This document shows positions 20,468-29,522 of a DNA stretch of 64,000 bases, in pieces. Numbering within the stretch: position 1 is the first letter of the stretch; the number at the start of each line of letters is the position of its first letter. Origin of the DNA: Bifidobacterium xylocopae (GTDB lineage Bacteria; Actinomycetota; Actinomycetes; Actinomycetales; Bifidobacteriaceae); NCBI RefSeq assembly GCF_003315615.1, contig NZ_PDCH01000002.1, positions 124,001 to 188,000 of the forward strand, given 5' to 3'. The notes under the pieces are model-generated. The model made no database searches. It worked only from the letters and a program-made list of their open reading frames with translations, and was not told where the DNA came from. The position numbers and the translations under genes are program-made.

Positions 20468-22402
20468 TCATTCATCATCGTCGGTCTTGCCGATAGAAGT
20501 TACATGGCTTGGACCTGGATGATGAATAGTACTTACCGCCGGGTGCTCGTAGGAAAGGGTGATGATTTCGGCGTTACCTTTATCGATTTCAGGCACATCG
20601 TTATCGGCGAGAACGACTTGTATGCGTCCTGGTTGGACATCGGTAAGAGAGACTATTTTTCGGTAGATAGCCTTCCCGATTGCTGAGGAAGAGTCTAAGG
20701 CGAGTTGTGGGGTGTCGATGATTAGCAATAGTGGATATGGAGTTTCGTCCCAATGCCTGGTTGCTACAGCGAGTATAGATAACCAATATGCCATTTGAAT
20801 AGAGGTGATTTTTCCGCCTCCGTGGACCATATCTCGGAACGAATGCTTATCGTAAGTGGGGAGGTAGGTATCGGCATTGATATCCAATTGTTCGGCATCG
20901 GGGATTCCGAACTCATGAATATTTTTACGAAACTCCTTACTGATCTCACCGATTACATCTTGTTTCCAATCAAGTCTGTCGGATTGTTCATCAGACAAGT
21001 ATTTGCGTGTTGTTCGCCGATGCTCTTCAAGACGATCGACATTTAGCAACTTATCTTTGTATAGATCCCACTGTTGGAGTTGCTGCTCCAGCTCATTCTT
21101 TCTGGCGTCTGCAGAGCTGATTTTCATGTTCAAAGCTGTGTACATTTGTAAATTTGGTGTTACAATATCGTTGGTTTGGCGGTTGATATCGTGTTCTAAT
21201 TGCATGTAACGGGCTTGTCGTTCCTTGACTCGTTGCACTAGAGAATTGTGTTCTGAATGCAGAGCGGCTAACTGGGATTCAGTTTCTTTGATTTGCCGGT
21301 CGACTTCATTCAGTTCATTTTTCAATGCCTGATTTCCATTATGTTCAGTGTCAGGCTGCATGCATACGGGGCAGGTCCCGCTTTTGACTTCTCGATGTAA
21401 GGGTTGAAGACATCTAGGACAAATTGTGAAATCTGTTTCAGCAAGTATGTCAGCCGCATCGAGCGATTGTTCAATCCGCATCTGGTGAGTTTGCAATCCA
21501 GCTAGCTCGGTTTTGTAGCTTTCGATGATTCGCTCTATAGACGATAATGACTGTTTTGCCTCAGAATAGGACTCCCGTGCTTGGTTTATGATATCCGAGT
21601 ATACGAGAGTGCTTTTGCCGAATGATGACGCCATGTCCATATTCATTGCGTCAAGCTGATGTCGGCTTTCGAGTGCCTCTTTTTCAATTCTTGTCAGTTC
21701 TTCTTTTAACTCTTCCTCTGTTTTGAGCTTTGTGGAATCCAAGAAATCCTTTATGGATGCGTTCTCCTGCTGAAGATTCTGAATATTCTCGGCGAGTTTG
21801 CTGAGTTCATGCTTTAAGTGTTGAATCTCCGGAGTACTGATGCTGAGCAAAAGCTCAAAAACAGTGACTCGGGTGGCGTTCATATATGGTTCAGTACTTT
21901 CGGCAATGTCATTATTGATTTTTCGTTGGGGTATGTAAATATAATTTAGAATTCCTGCAAAAGTAAGCCTTCTGCTTTTACCTTTGCCCCGTTTCGAACT
22001 CACCATCAGATCCGAGCCCAGATTCATGCTTTTCAACAGTATGTCGCTTAACGTTGATTGATTGCCCTTAGACGGGTCATGCTTTATCGGGACTTCGCCG
22101 TAATCGTTTTCGGTATTGGTGTTGAGAACTTGTACAAAGTGGGATTTGTCTCGGACCGTCCTGCTTATATGGTAGCGGTCGCTATTTACTGTTATATCGA
22201 TGGATACGCTTTTTACATGGTCATAGACAACTTCAGCAATTTCCGCATCTCCGCCCAGTGAGTACTTTATGAGTTCGAATAAGGTCGTCTTGCCTACACT
22301 CGTTGTCCCTTTAAACACTGTGAGGTCTTTCTTGAACTCATAAATTACCGGTCCATTATCCGTAGAAAGCTTGAAAGAATGAATACGCATGGCTGTTGTC
22401 AT
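20468..22402 (-). CDS. SMC/Rad50-like ATPase of an ABC-3C-type defence system
   Basis: The 644-residue protein opens with a Walker A KGTTSVGKTT at residues 31-40, has long coiled-coil arms, and has a zinc-hook-like pair CPRC...CPVC near residues 330-347. The C-terminal Walker B is LLLIIDTPQ. This is the layout of ABC-ATPases in three-component (ABC-3C) conflict systems, where the ATPase senses a threat and controls a nuclease or other effector. It is the last gene of a minus-strand set, 9 bp after the middle component. Codon use is AT-rich, which fits horizontal transfer. The sensed signal is unknown. Confidence 0.78.
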   Translation of the reverse strand: MTTAMRIHSFKLSTDNGPVIYEFKKDLTVFKGTTSVGKTTLFELIKYSLGGDAEIAEVVYDHVKSVSIDITVNSDRYHISRTVRDKSHFVQVLNTNTENDYGEVPIKHDPSKGNQSTLSDILLKSMNLGSDLMVSSKRGKGKSRRLTFAGILNYIYIPQRKINNDIAESTEPYMNATRVTVFELLLSISTPEIQHLKHELSKLAENIQNLQQENASIKDFLDSTKLKTEEELKEELTRIEKEALESRHQLDAMNMDMASSFGKSTLVYSDIINQARESYSEAKQSLSSIERIIESYKTELAGLQTHQMRIEQSLDAADILAETDFTICPRCLQPLHREVKSGTCPVCMQPDTEHNGNQALKNELNEVDRQIKETESQLAALHSEHNSLVQRVKERQARYMQLEHDINRQTNDIVTPNLQMYTALNMKISSADARKNELEQQLQQWDLYKDKLLNVDRLEEHRRTTRKYLSDEQSDRLDWKQDVIGEISKEFRKNIHEFGIPDAEQLDINADTYLPTYDKHSFRDMVHGGGKITSIQMAYWLSILAVATRHWDETPYPLLLIIDTPQLALDSSSAIGKAIYRKIVSLTDVQPGRIQVVLADNDVPEIDKGNAEIITLSYEHPAVSTIHHPGPSHVTSIGKTDDDE

Positions 22403-22411
22403 GTCAATTTC

Positions 22412-22936
22412 CTACTTGATTAGAGCGTCAAATTGCTTGTTGGTGAGAACTTCATCGATTCGTTGTTGTATCTCTTTTTCCTTGCTGCCGTCAGTAGCTG
22501 ACACGACAAGTGCTGCAAGCTGCGATGTTTCCGCCCATTTAAGCGTGCCTTGCACCTCAGCGGCGATTATCTTCCCGTGCTTGGTTAAAATAACTTTCGT
22601 TCCTGTTCTCAGCTTTCGTGCAGTAACTAATTCGCGCGATACTAGGGCATTAATCACTGGTGCGTACCTAAGGACCTGCACATTCATATCTTTTGGCAGC
22701 GTTAGTCCGCTGTTTATGCCTTGCAAGCCGTCTGATATGTACTTGCCGGGGTAAACGTGCAGGAAAAGAAGTGGATTAAGCAGTAGAAAATCGAGTTGGG
22801 CCAACCGTTTTAACGACATCCCGTTTCGAGTTCGTGCTTTGTGATCTGAATAGATTGCCAATATGAGAACGAGCCGAAGCTGATGGTATGCGTGAATGGG
22901 TAGTAGGGAAGTCCTCCAAGCAACTGTGTCTGCCAC
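22412..22936 (-). CDS. Probable ABC-3C middle component
   Basis: This 174-residue protein starts at GTG 22936, one base after the stop of the preceding fragment and with GGAAGG upstream. It reads as a winged-helix-like protein (RLAQLDFLLLNPLLFLHV, LISRELV-type helix, KVILTKHGKIIAAEVQ). Its size and its position just before the SMC-like ATPase match the middle component that links ATPase and effector in ABC-3C systems. No catalytic residues are evident. Assignment comes mainly from context, with sequence resemblance from memory only. Confidence 0.62.
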   Translation of the reverse strand: MADTVAWRTSLLPIHAYHQLRLVLILAIYSDHKARTRNGMSLKRLAQLDFLLLNPLLFLHVYPGKYISDGLQGINSGLTLPKDMNVQVLRYAPVINALVSRELVTARKLRTGTKVILTKHGKIIAAEVQGTLKWAETSQLAALVVSATDGSKEKEIQQRIDEVLTNKQFDALIK

Positions 22937-22937
22937 T

Positions 22938-23700
22938 TCATCGCCCTTCCTTGGCTCTGATGGTGTCTTGTAAACGCCTCAGCTCTTGATCGGCATCGAA
23001 CGAAGGTGAAAACCATATTTTGCATTCTTCTGCAAGTTCGCTTGCCAGTCCAAGTAACTGTCTTTTGTCGAAGCCCCGAGCTTCGGGAGCGCTGGCCAGC
23101 TCCTTGCACTTTTCACCAAGTAATTTCCAAAATACTGCACCCCATGTTTGGTTTGGGTCAGTGCTATTTTGTGCTTGATCAGTAAGTTCATCTGCGGCTT
23201 CTTGTAATAAATCGGAGACCACGAACAAATCATCAGAATAATCGGGAAGAGAATAATGTGTACGCTTCCAGTCGTTGAATTTGAGTCGTAACGCATCGGC
23301 TCGTTCAATCCCGTTATCGTTGCATCCCCCTCTTGCCATTTTTATAGCCATACGATTGGCCTTTACTCTGTGAGGTAAAGAGCGGTACCATTCAGGATTG
23401 TCAACTACCTGTTTGACTACAGTGTCTAAATCATAAAGATCGATTCTTTTTGGTTTTAGCTTGGCCCTATTGTTGGTCCCGCTGTCTGCAGCACCTATGG
23501 AAGTGCGCATTCTATTCTGAACTAAAGCCAGAGAATATTCCCATACACCATCGTCGATTGTGTTGTTTCCTTTTGCTTTGGCGATGGGGAGAGCGTATCT
23601 TGTGGGCGCGAGGTCGGGGAAAACGTCCCGCCTGGGTAAACCGGTAGTAAAGCTTAATTGTTTCGCAAACTGTTTGACTAAATCAATATCGACACTCAGG
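22938..23700 (-). CDS. C-terminal part of ABC-3C effector, frame-shifted from its N-terminal part
   Basis: The frame is open from about 23729 to the stop at 22938, but the first ATG is only at 23510 (MRTSIGAADSG). The 63 codons upstream read sensibly (LSVDIDLVKQFAKQL, FPDLAPTRYALPIAK, DDGVWEYSLALVQNRMR) yet hold no ATG, GTG or TTG. The N-terminal nuclease-like ORF ends at 23702 in the next frame, inside ATATATAG. Removing two bases would fuse the two into one protein of about 430 residues with the usual ABC-3C C-terminal domain. It could be a mutation, a sequencing error or a programmed frameshift. If only the ATG at 23510 is used, the product is 190 residues. Confidence 0.6.
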
Positions 23701-23701
23701 T

Positions 23702-24244
23702 TTACATCACTATATATTGAATGAGTTTTTCATTTTCGGCTTCGAGTGTTTTCTCTAATTGAGTAAGCAAGCGGTCAATACACTCGTTATCCTCGATGCT
23801 GAGCTTGAAATCGGGGCTATTGAGGCGTGAACATATCGTTGCGAGCCGTTTTGAATCCTTCAATACTCCACTAGAAGTACACAATCGGCATTGCGGTTTC
23901 TGGTCCAGGTAGAGCCAATTGGCGTATAAGTGAAAGATACCTCCTTCATCAACAAGTTGACCCAAGGACGAAAAGTGCGGTACATCCGCCTCTCTGTGCT
24001 TTGCCGAAACGATTGTTAGGGCACCATCGTCATCAATTGCCCAATCTTCATATAGCTCGCAATACATCGTGTAATGCACCACGTCAGGTAGATTGCCGTT
24101 GGCGTCTAATACTGATGCGTATTTAGTAAGTAAATCAGCTGTCGCAATCATTGACTGCCAAGTGTAGCGATCAAGAGTTGCCTCGCCGAATTGCTCCAGC
24201 TGTGGTTTTATGAGCAGCTGCTCAATATCATAATTAGCTTGCAT
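23702..24244 (-). CDS. N-terminal Cap4/DUF4297-like nuclease fragment of ABC-3C effector
   Basis: This 180-residue ORF contains CELYEDWAIDDDGALTIVSAKHREAD at residues ~58-82. The spacing resembles the E...D...xKh core of Cap4/DUF4297-type PD-(D/E)xK DNA nucleases. It then reads VDEGGIFHLYANWLYL, matching the following helix of that family. The ATG at 24244 has no Shine-Dalgarno. A 26-codon ORF with a strong one overlaps it by 11 bases in another frame, so the true start may be that upstream ATG. The downstream end breaks into another frame at 23702. Activity of the system is therefore doubtful. Confidence 0.55.
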   Translation of the reverse strand: MQANYDIEQLLIKPQLEQFGEATLDRYTWQSMIATADLLTKYASVLDANGNLPDVVHYTMYCELYEDWAIDDDGALTIVSAKHREADVPHFSSLGQLVDEGGIFHLYANWLYLDQKPQCRLCTSSGVLKDSKRLATICSRLNSPDFKLSIEDNECIDRLLTQLEKTLEAENEKLIQYIVM

Positions 24245-24314
24245 AAGGACCGCATACAGTTTGGAAAGTCACTAAAGTGAAAAGCATAGTAGAGTTCTGT
24301 TGATTTTGACTCAT
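24234..24314 (-). CDS. 26-codon ORF with strong ribosome-binding site upstream of the nuclease fragment
   Basis: GAAGGAG lies a few bases before an ATG at 24314. The ORF reads MSQNQQNSTMLFTLVTFQTVCGPYAS and stops at 24234, overlapping the ATG of the next ORF (ATGCAAGCTAA). It is either a leader peptide that couples translation to the nuclease ORF, or the true N terminus of the effector cut off by a one-base frameshift. The second reading agrees with the other frame break in this gene. Confidence 0.4.
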   Translation of the reverse strand: MSQNQQNSTMLFTLVTFQTVCGPYAS

Positions 24315-24435
24315 CGTGCTCCTTCTGTCATAGTGATCCCCAGCCATTGCTATTTTAACTTAATCAGCCGGTTAGGGATTGGCGTAGTTACTGGGTAATA
24401 TCCACTAGTCTATTCTCCATGCGTTGACTTAGGCA
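24315..24435. other. Gap between the RM gene and the ABC-3C operon
   Basis: This 121-bp AT-rich gap lies between the stop of the type ISP gene and the first ORF of the ABC-3C set. TTGACT-like and TATGAC-like hexamers are present but no confident promoter pair. No terminator hairpin is evident, so read-through from the RM gene is possible. Confidence 0.35.
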
Positions 24436-27400
24436 TTAAGCATTCCATTCTTGGGGCCAGTTGGAAGGATGAGGGAGTTCTTCTAGTGGTGGGAGGGAGT
24501 CTATGATGTCTAGGGTTTTCATACTTACTGTTATGACGCTTTCTACTAGGTTTACGATGTAGCGGGGGTCGTCTGAGTAGTTGTTCGGGTCATTGATGAT
24601 TCCCGAGCCTGATTTGCTGTCGACTGTGACCTGATATCGGTCTATAAGCCATCCAATGGCGCTTTTGCCATTAATGACATAGTCGTATGCACGGAGAGGA
24701 ATGCCTTCGATTGTCAGGTTTTCTGCGACTTTCAACACACTTCGATCAGTTTCTTTCTTTCCGGTCTCTGGATTTTTCAATTTCTTTGGGTATGTTAGTT
24801 TCAAAGTGCGCCCGGGGTTTTCTTTGTCTCCGATTTCTAGAACAGGCCAACGATCGATTTTTTCATAGTCGAGGTGGAGACGAGCAAGTTCCTTACCCGC
24901 TTCTGAAAAAGCGTTAAAGTTTTTTGCTAGAGGAATTCGTGGAATTTCTTTTTGCAAGTTACTAGCGAAACGATTCCGGTATTCTGGACTATGTAGAACT
25001 CCGTAAATATAGTAGAAAATGTCTTCTTTGGTTATATTGTGCTTTGAGTAAGCCCGGTTGAAGATAGCTAGTCCATTATCATTGATTGCGTTTTGGCGGA
25101 CATAGCCGTGGCTGTCTTGCTTCTCCGACTCAAGATTGAGGGTGATGGTATCGTCGTCAGCTTTGGATGATTCGTATATAAACATTGGAAAGCACTGAGC
25201 GTCACCGATAAAGTGTATATCGGGGACAGTCCTACTGATAAGGGCATATCCGTTAGAGACGCATATCTCTAGATTCTCTGCTTCTGGATACGGAAACATC
25301 TGCGGTTGAAGATAGACGCAGTTGTTAAATTGAGAATCCATATATATCCATTGCTTAAAGAATGGACGGTAAGAAGACAAAGCTATGTGGTCTTCATTGA
25401 ATTGGGCAGTTTTACCGTGCTTAAGGTCGTTGTATATTTCCCTTGTCCATTTTATTGACGTACTGTCGGATGTCACGAACTGTTTCACGTCCCGGGAACG
25501 GTCTGACTGCTCCCACCTGTGTAACTCGGACAAGTAGGTATTGATTGTCTTTTGCATGTTGTCGGCGACAACCTGGCGTTCTGAGTTGTAGCACCAGGGG
25601 TCACGGTTGGTTTTGACTCCTGACGACCAAGTTGAAAAGAGGCCAGTGGATTTCTTGGTATTGCCTTCCTGAATCCCTAGGGGTATGAAGTCCTGGTAGC
25701 TGTCGTCGCGGTGATTGAGCCAGTCGCCGTGCTTGTCCTGGGTCAGCATTTCCCACTCGGGGTCGGCTGCGACGGTTTCTTTTAGGTTGTCGAGCTTCTG
25801 CTGGCGAGTGAGGTAATCGCCGATATCGCGGTAGTGAATCCTTCCGTGATCAGACGAATGCGGGTTTTTAACTAGTAGAGTTACCGCTATAGTCGTTTTG
25901 GTGCCACTTCCGAAAACGTTGTCCTTCTCTTTGCGCCTGGTTTCGCCTTGCGTCCTAGCGTTCCCTCTCAGATTGTATACATAAATGTCGTTGAATTCTT
26001 CGCTGAAGCAGCGTCGCACTCCAGCGCCCGCTGCGCCTGTGAGCCAGCCTCCATTGGTCACGAAGCAAACGATTCCTGATTCACCGATGCGGTCAGATGC
26101 CCAACGGAAGGCGCGGATGTAGTGGTCATATAGAGAATTGTTCAGCGTTGCATCTGAATGCTTTACGTATGTCTCCTCGACCCGAGCGTCAAGTGCGGGA
26201 TACTTTGTGTTCTGATTGCCGCTATTGCTGCTATCTCCAGCACGATAGGGTGGATTTCCTACGATTATTTTGATTGGCAACGCTATCTGCTGCTGGACGC
26301 GCTCAGTGTTCTCAACGAACATGCCCAAATCCAGTTGGTCGTCGGCCTCATGCATCTGGAAGGTATCGGTGAGCAAAGCGCCGGGGAAGGGCTTATATTC
26401 CCCGCCTATGCGCTTGTGATAGGACTGCTCGATATTGATGTCCATGATGGTTGCGGCCAGGGGGACTATCTCGTTGGAATGCAGATCGTGTTCATACTTA
26501 TATGGAAGATCGGCTTCGGCTATTAACGATTCATCTTCGATGAGGCGACTCATGTATGTGCCGGTGCCGGCGAATCCATCGAGTACATGGACGTTTTTAT
26601 CGCTCAATGATTGATTGAATTCGCGTTGCAAAGCGCGTTGCACCATGTGGAGCTGTGCATCTACCACTTCGACCGGAGTATATACGATTCCTAAACTGTC
26701 CGCTGTCTCCTTGAAAGCTTTAGTGAAGAACTCGTTGTAGATTTCCTTGATAAGGTTCTGTTTTGCCGCGTCACTTTCGATCTGGCTGGCTGACAACTGT
26801 ACAGAAGCGTACAGGTCGTGCAGGGTCGCGTTGTCGATAGCAGAAGGCAATCCCGCCTGATATAGCGAATCCAGTGCCCGATCCAGACCTTGAACGATGG
26901 GATTGCCTTCCAGAACTGCTTCATTGGTGAAGAGCGTCTCGAAGATGGGCTTGGTGATTTCGTGCTGGGCGAGAACGGCTATGGCTTCGGTAGAGGAATA
27001 CCCTGGGTTCAGGGAGTCTCGCAGCCCTTGCACGAAGGATTCAAAGGGGCCCTTGGCGGGCTCCTTGTCTACCAACTGTGCGATCTGCTCGGCACGGTGC
27101 TGAGTGATATGGGCAATGTCGTCAGTCCACTCGCCCCAGTAGATTTTCGTACCGCATTTACGCACGATTTCGGCATTGATGGCGCGTGCCAGTTCTCCGA
27201 TTTCTAGGTCGAGCTCGGGCTGTACCGCCTGGTTTTCTGGCGATGGTTCATTTCCCGACATCTCAGCTTGCTCCGGCTGACCAATACGGGATGTGGGTGT
27301 CTGCTTGTGCTTGTGCAAGTGGAGCTTGCTTTTATCCAGTACGTCAACTTCGACGATTCGTTTGAGAGATTCAGTGTCGCCGAGAGCTGCAGCATTAATC

Positions 27401-29331
27401 TTGGCATCGAGGCGTTCGTCGTGGCTTCGTAGCGCTCGGACTACATCCCAGACGATGTTGTATGCCCCTGAGGAGAGTACTGTGTCTGGATCAGCGTCAA
27501 GTGGAATAACCACAGGGATGATAATGTAGCCGAATTCCTTTCCTTCGGCCTTGCGCATTACGCGACCGACGGACTGAATGATGTCCACCTTGCTGCGTCT
27601 GGCAGAGAGGTACATGACGGCATCCAGGCCCGGTACGTCAATGCCTTCGGACAAGCAGCGGGCGTTCGATAGGATATGGCATTCGTTTTCTGCTGTATCG
27701 GCTGCGAGCCAGTCAAGCTTGGTCCTGCGGCTCTGCGCATCCATACCACCATCAACATGGTCGATCTCTACATGGACGTCCTTACCTGCGTCGAGCATGT
27801 CCTGATTTTCGCTGTTGGGTTCGAGTGATGCGGTGTAGTCGTCGATAACGGTGCGGAACTTGCTGCTCAATGCTTTCGAGGCTTTAATTGACGCTGCGAA
27901 AGCAATGGCGTGGTGTAGTACGCGTTGGTTGTCCCCATCCAGGGTATAAGCAGCGTGTTTTCCGTTGGACACCAGCTGGTCGACACCGCGAGCATGACGG
28001 CGGTCAAAGAGTGCCTTCCAGCAGCCCACGAACTTCGCCGCGTCGTCGAGAGGCACTTCTGAGCCCGCTGCGCCGTAACGGGCTTGCATAGGTTTGCCCA
28101 TCATGTCTTCGGACACTTGCATGACTACGATTTTGTAGTCTGTGAGGAGTCCCTGGTTCACGGCCTGGCCGAAGCTTAAACGATAGGCAACCTTGCCGTA
28201 TGTGGATACATCGTCCATGCTGGCGACTTCTACCGCGCCTTCAGTGGCTTTATTCTTGGCACCCTGGTCGAAAATACGCGGAGTCGCTGTCATATAGAGG
28301 CGTTTGGCGGAGCGTATGAACGTTGAATCATGAATCTTCTGGAATGACGCCTCTCCATCCATGGCGCCTGTCGTGCGGTGTGCCTCGTCGCAAATAGTGA
28401 GATCGAACTCGGGGAGACCCAGCGCCTGAGCTTCGTGGACAACGTCTATGCTCTGATAGGTGGAGAAGATGACGTTGAGCGCATCGGCGCTTTGCTGAAA
28501 GCGGTTCGCCACTGTTTCGGGGTTGGTGGTGGCCGGGAAGGGTATGTCAGTTAGCTGTCCGTATGATTCATTGTTCACCTTGCTGGCTTTGCCATCTGAG
28601 CACACCACATAAACGTTGATTTTGCCGCGTACCTGATTGACCCAGTCCCGCATGGACTGTGAGATAAGGCCTATTGAGGGAGCGAGGAACAGAACCATCC
28701 CGCCGGTGCCGACCATTTCTTCACTCAACCGGAGCGAAGTCAATGTCTTTCCCGTACCGCAGGCCATGACCAGAGAGCAGCGATCATCGGAAGCGAGTTC
28801 GTGTTTCACGGCATCGATGGCGGCTCTTTGGTGTGGGCGGGCAGCGTAAGTTGTGCGCCCTGTCTGTTCTGAGCCTTCTATGAATGCAGTCCAGTCCAGG
28901 TTTGAGTGCCTAATCGTATCCAGGTCAAGGCGAACGAGCCCAAGGTCGCTGTGAGCTATGAAGTAGCTCTCTAAATTAGCCGTGTACGCTTCTGCTGTGT
29001 CCGCGAGCATATAGTGGCTATAGTTATCATCGGCTATCGCATTCATGAAGAAGGTGGATACGTCTCCTGCCGCAAGCTTGCCTTTGGAATAGCACTTGGC
29101 TTGTATCGCCCAATAAGAGCCATCGCGGTCAAGCGCGACGAGGTCGATGCCGGTGTCCTGCTTGCCGGGATTCGTCGGAGCGTCGTTCCATAGCCAGACC
29201 TTTGAGATTCGATTCTGCCAGGATGGATCGTTCTCCAGGAAGAACTTCACTGCTTCTTCGAATCGAGTTCCCTGCTCGCGCTTGTCGACGGATTCGTCGA
29301 TGATGCTGGCGAAGATCTCATCAATGGTCAT
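24436..29331 (-). CDS. Single-chain type ISP restriction-modification enzyme
   Basis: One polypeptide of ~1630 residues carries all activities. An Mrr-like nuclease comes first (GIDLVALD and AIQAK, about residues 68-86), then a superfamily 2 helicase (MACGTGKT near 197, DEAH near 322, QSVGRVMRKAEG). An N6-adenine methyltransferase follows (VLDGFAGTGTYM near 924, NPPY near 1033), and the C-terminal part is a probable target-recognition domain. This is the LlaGI/LlaBIII architecture, which methylates one strand and translocates from asymmetric sites until converging enzymes cut. The ATG at 29331 has GAGG upstream; an ATG at 29352 is the alternative. No frameshift is seen, so it is likely active. 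No separate S or M gene exists nearby. Confidence 0.92.
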   Translation of the reverse strand: MTIDEIFASIIDESVDKREQGTRFEEAVKFFLENDPSWQNRISKVWLWNDAPTNPGKQDTGIDLVALDRDGSYWAIQAKCYSKGKLAAGDVSTFFMNAIADDNYSHYMLADTAEAYTANLESYFIAHSDLGLVRLDLDTIRHSNLDWTAFIEGSEQTGRTTYAARPHQRAAIDAVKHELASDDRCSLVMACGTGKTLTSLRLSEEMVGTGGMVLFLAPSIGLISQSMRDWVNQVRGKINVYVVCSDGKASKVNNESYGQLTDIPFPATTNPETVANRFQQSADALNVIFSTYQSIDVVHEAQALGLPEFDLTICDEAHRTTGAMDGEASFQKIHDSTFIRSAKRLYMTATPRIFDQGAKNKATEGAVEVASMDDVSTYGKVAYRLSFGQAVNQGLLTDYKIVVMQVSEDMMGKPMQARYGAAGSEVPLDDAAKFVGCWKALFDRRHARGVDQLVSNGKHAAYTLDGDNQRVLHHAIAFAASIKASKALSSKFRTVIDDYTASLEPNSENQDMLDAGKDVHVEIDHVDGGMDAQSRRTKLDWLAADTAENECHILSNARCLSEGIDVPGLDAVMYLSARRSKVDIIQSVGRVMRKAEGKEFGYIIIPVVIPLDADPDTVLSSGAYNIVWDVVRALRSHDERLDAKINAAALGDTESLKRIVEVDVLDKSKLHLHKHKQTPTSRIGQPEQAEMSGNEPSPENQAVQPELDLEIGELARAINAEIVRKCGTKIYWGEWTDDIAHITQHRAEQIAQLVDKEPAKGPFESFVQGLRDSLNPGYSSTEAIAVLAQHEITKPIFETLFTNEAVLEGNPIVQGLDRALDSLYQAGLPSAIDNATLHDLYASVQLSASQIESDAAKQNLIKEIYNEFFTKAFKETADSLGIVYTPVEVVDAQLHMVQRALQREFNQSLSDKNVHVLDGFAGTGTYMSRLIEDESLIAEADLPYKYEHDLHSNEIVPLAATIMDINIEQSYHKRIGGEYKPFPGALLTDTFQMHEADDQLDLGMFVENTERVQQQIALPIKIIVGNPPYRAGDSSNSGNQNTKYPALDARVEETYVKHSDATLNNSLYDHYIRAFRWASDRIGESGIVCFVTNGGWLTGAAGAGVRRCFSEEFNDIYVYNLRGNARTQGETRRKEKDNVFGSGTKTTIAVTLLVKNPHSSDHGRIHYRDIGDYLTRQQKLDNLKETVAADPEWEMLTQDKHGDWLNHRDDSYQDFIPLGIQEGNTKKSTGLFSTWSSGVKTNRDPWCYNSERQVVADNMQKTINTYLSELHRWEQSDRSRDVKQFVTSDSTSIKWTREIYNDLKHGKTAQFNEDHIALSSYRPFFKQWIYMDSQFNNCVYLQPQMFPYPEAENLEICVSNGYALISRTVPDIHFIGDAQCFPMFIYESSKADDDTITLNLESEKQDSHGYVRQNAINDNGLAIFNRAYSKHNITKEDIFYYIYGVLHSPEYRNRFASNLQKEIPRIPLAKNFNAFSEAGKELARLHLDYEKIDRWPVLEIGDKENPGRTLKLTYPKKLKNPETGKKETDRSVLKVAENLTIEGIPLRAYDYVINGKSAIGWLIDRYQVTVDSKSGSGIINDPNNYSDDPRYIVNLVESVITVSMKTLDIIDSLPPLEELPHPSNWPQEWNA

Positions 29332-29460
29332 TGCAAAAACCTCGGCTTTCATAGACGCTGATTTTACGATACCGTAACGTCTGGTGAAAAGGTTTATTGG
29401 CTTATTCTGCGCCTAAAAGGCAAATGCTGTGTACCAACTGCTGCGTAGGACTCAATTTGA

Positions 29461-29480
29461 CACAGTTTGGATATGCTGTG
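29461..29480 (+). promoter_or_regulatory. Inverted repeat before the HTH-PfkB regulator gene
   Basis: CACAG and CTGTG are spaced by 10 bases, overlapping a consensus TTGACA at 29457-29462 and lying 43 bp before the start codon. It may be an operator for autoregulation; there is no clear -10 at standard distance. Confidence 0.35.
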
Positions 29481-29522
29481 AAAGGTTAACGGTGCATAAG
29501 CGTTGTTGAAAGGGGTGATTGC

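Noticed and set aside
15393-29400. Integrated prophage or conjugative element
   Set aside because: No integrase, transposase, portal, terminase or relaxase was found; the region is better described as a defence-gene cluster.
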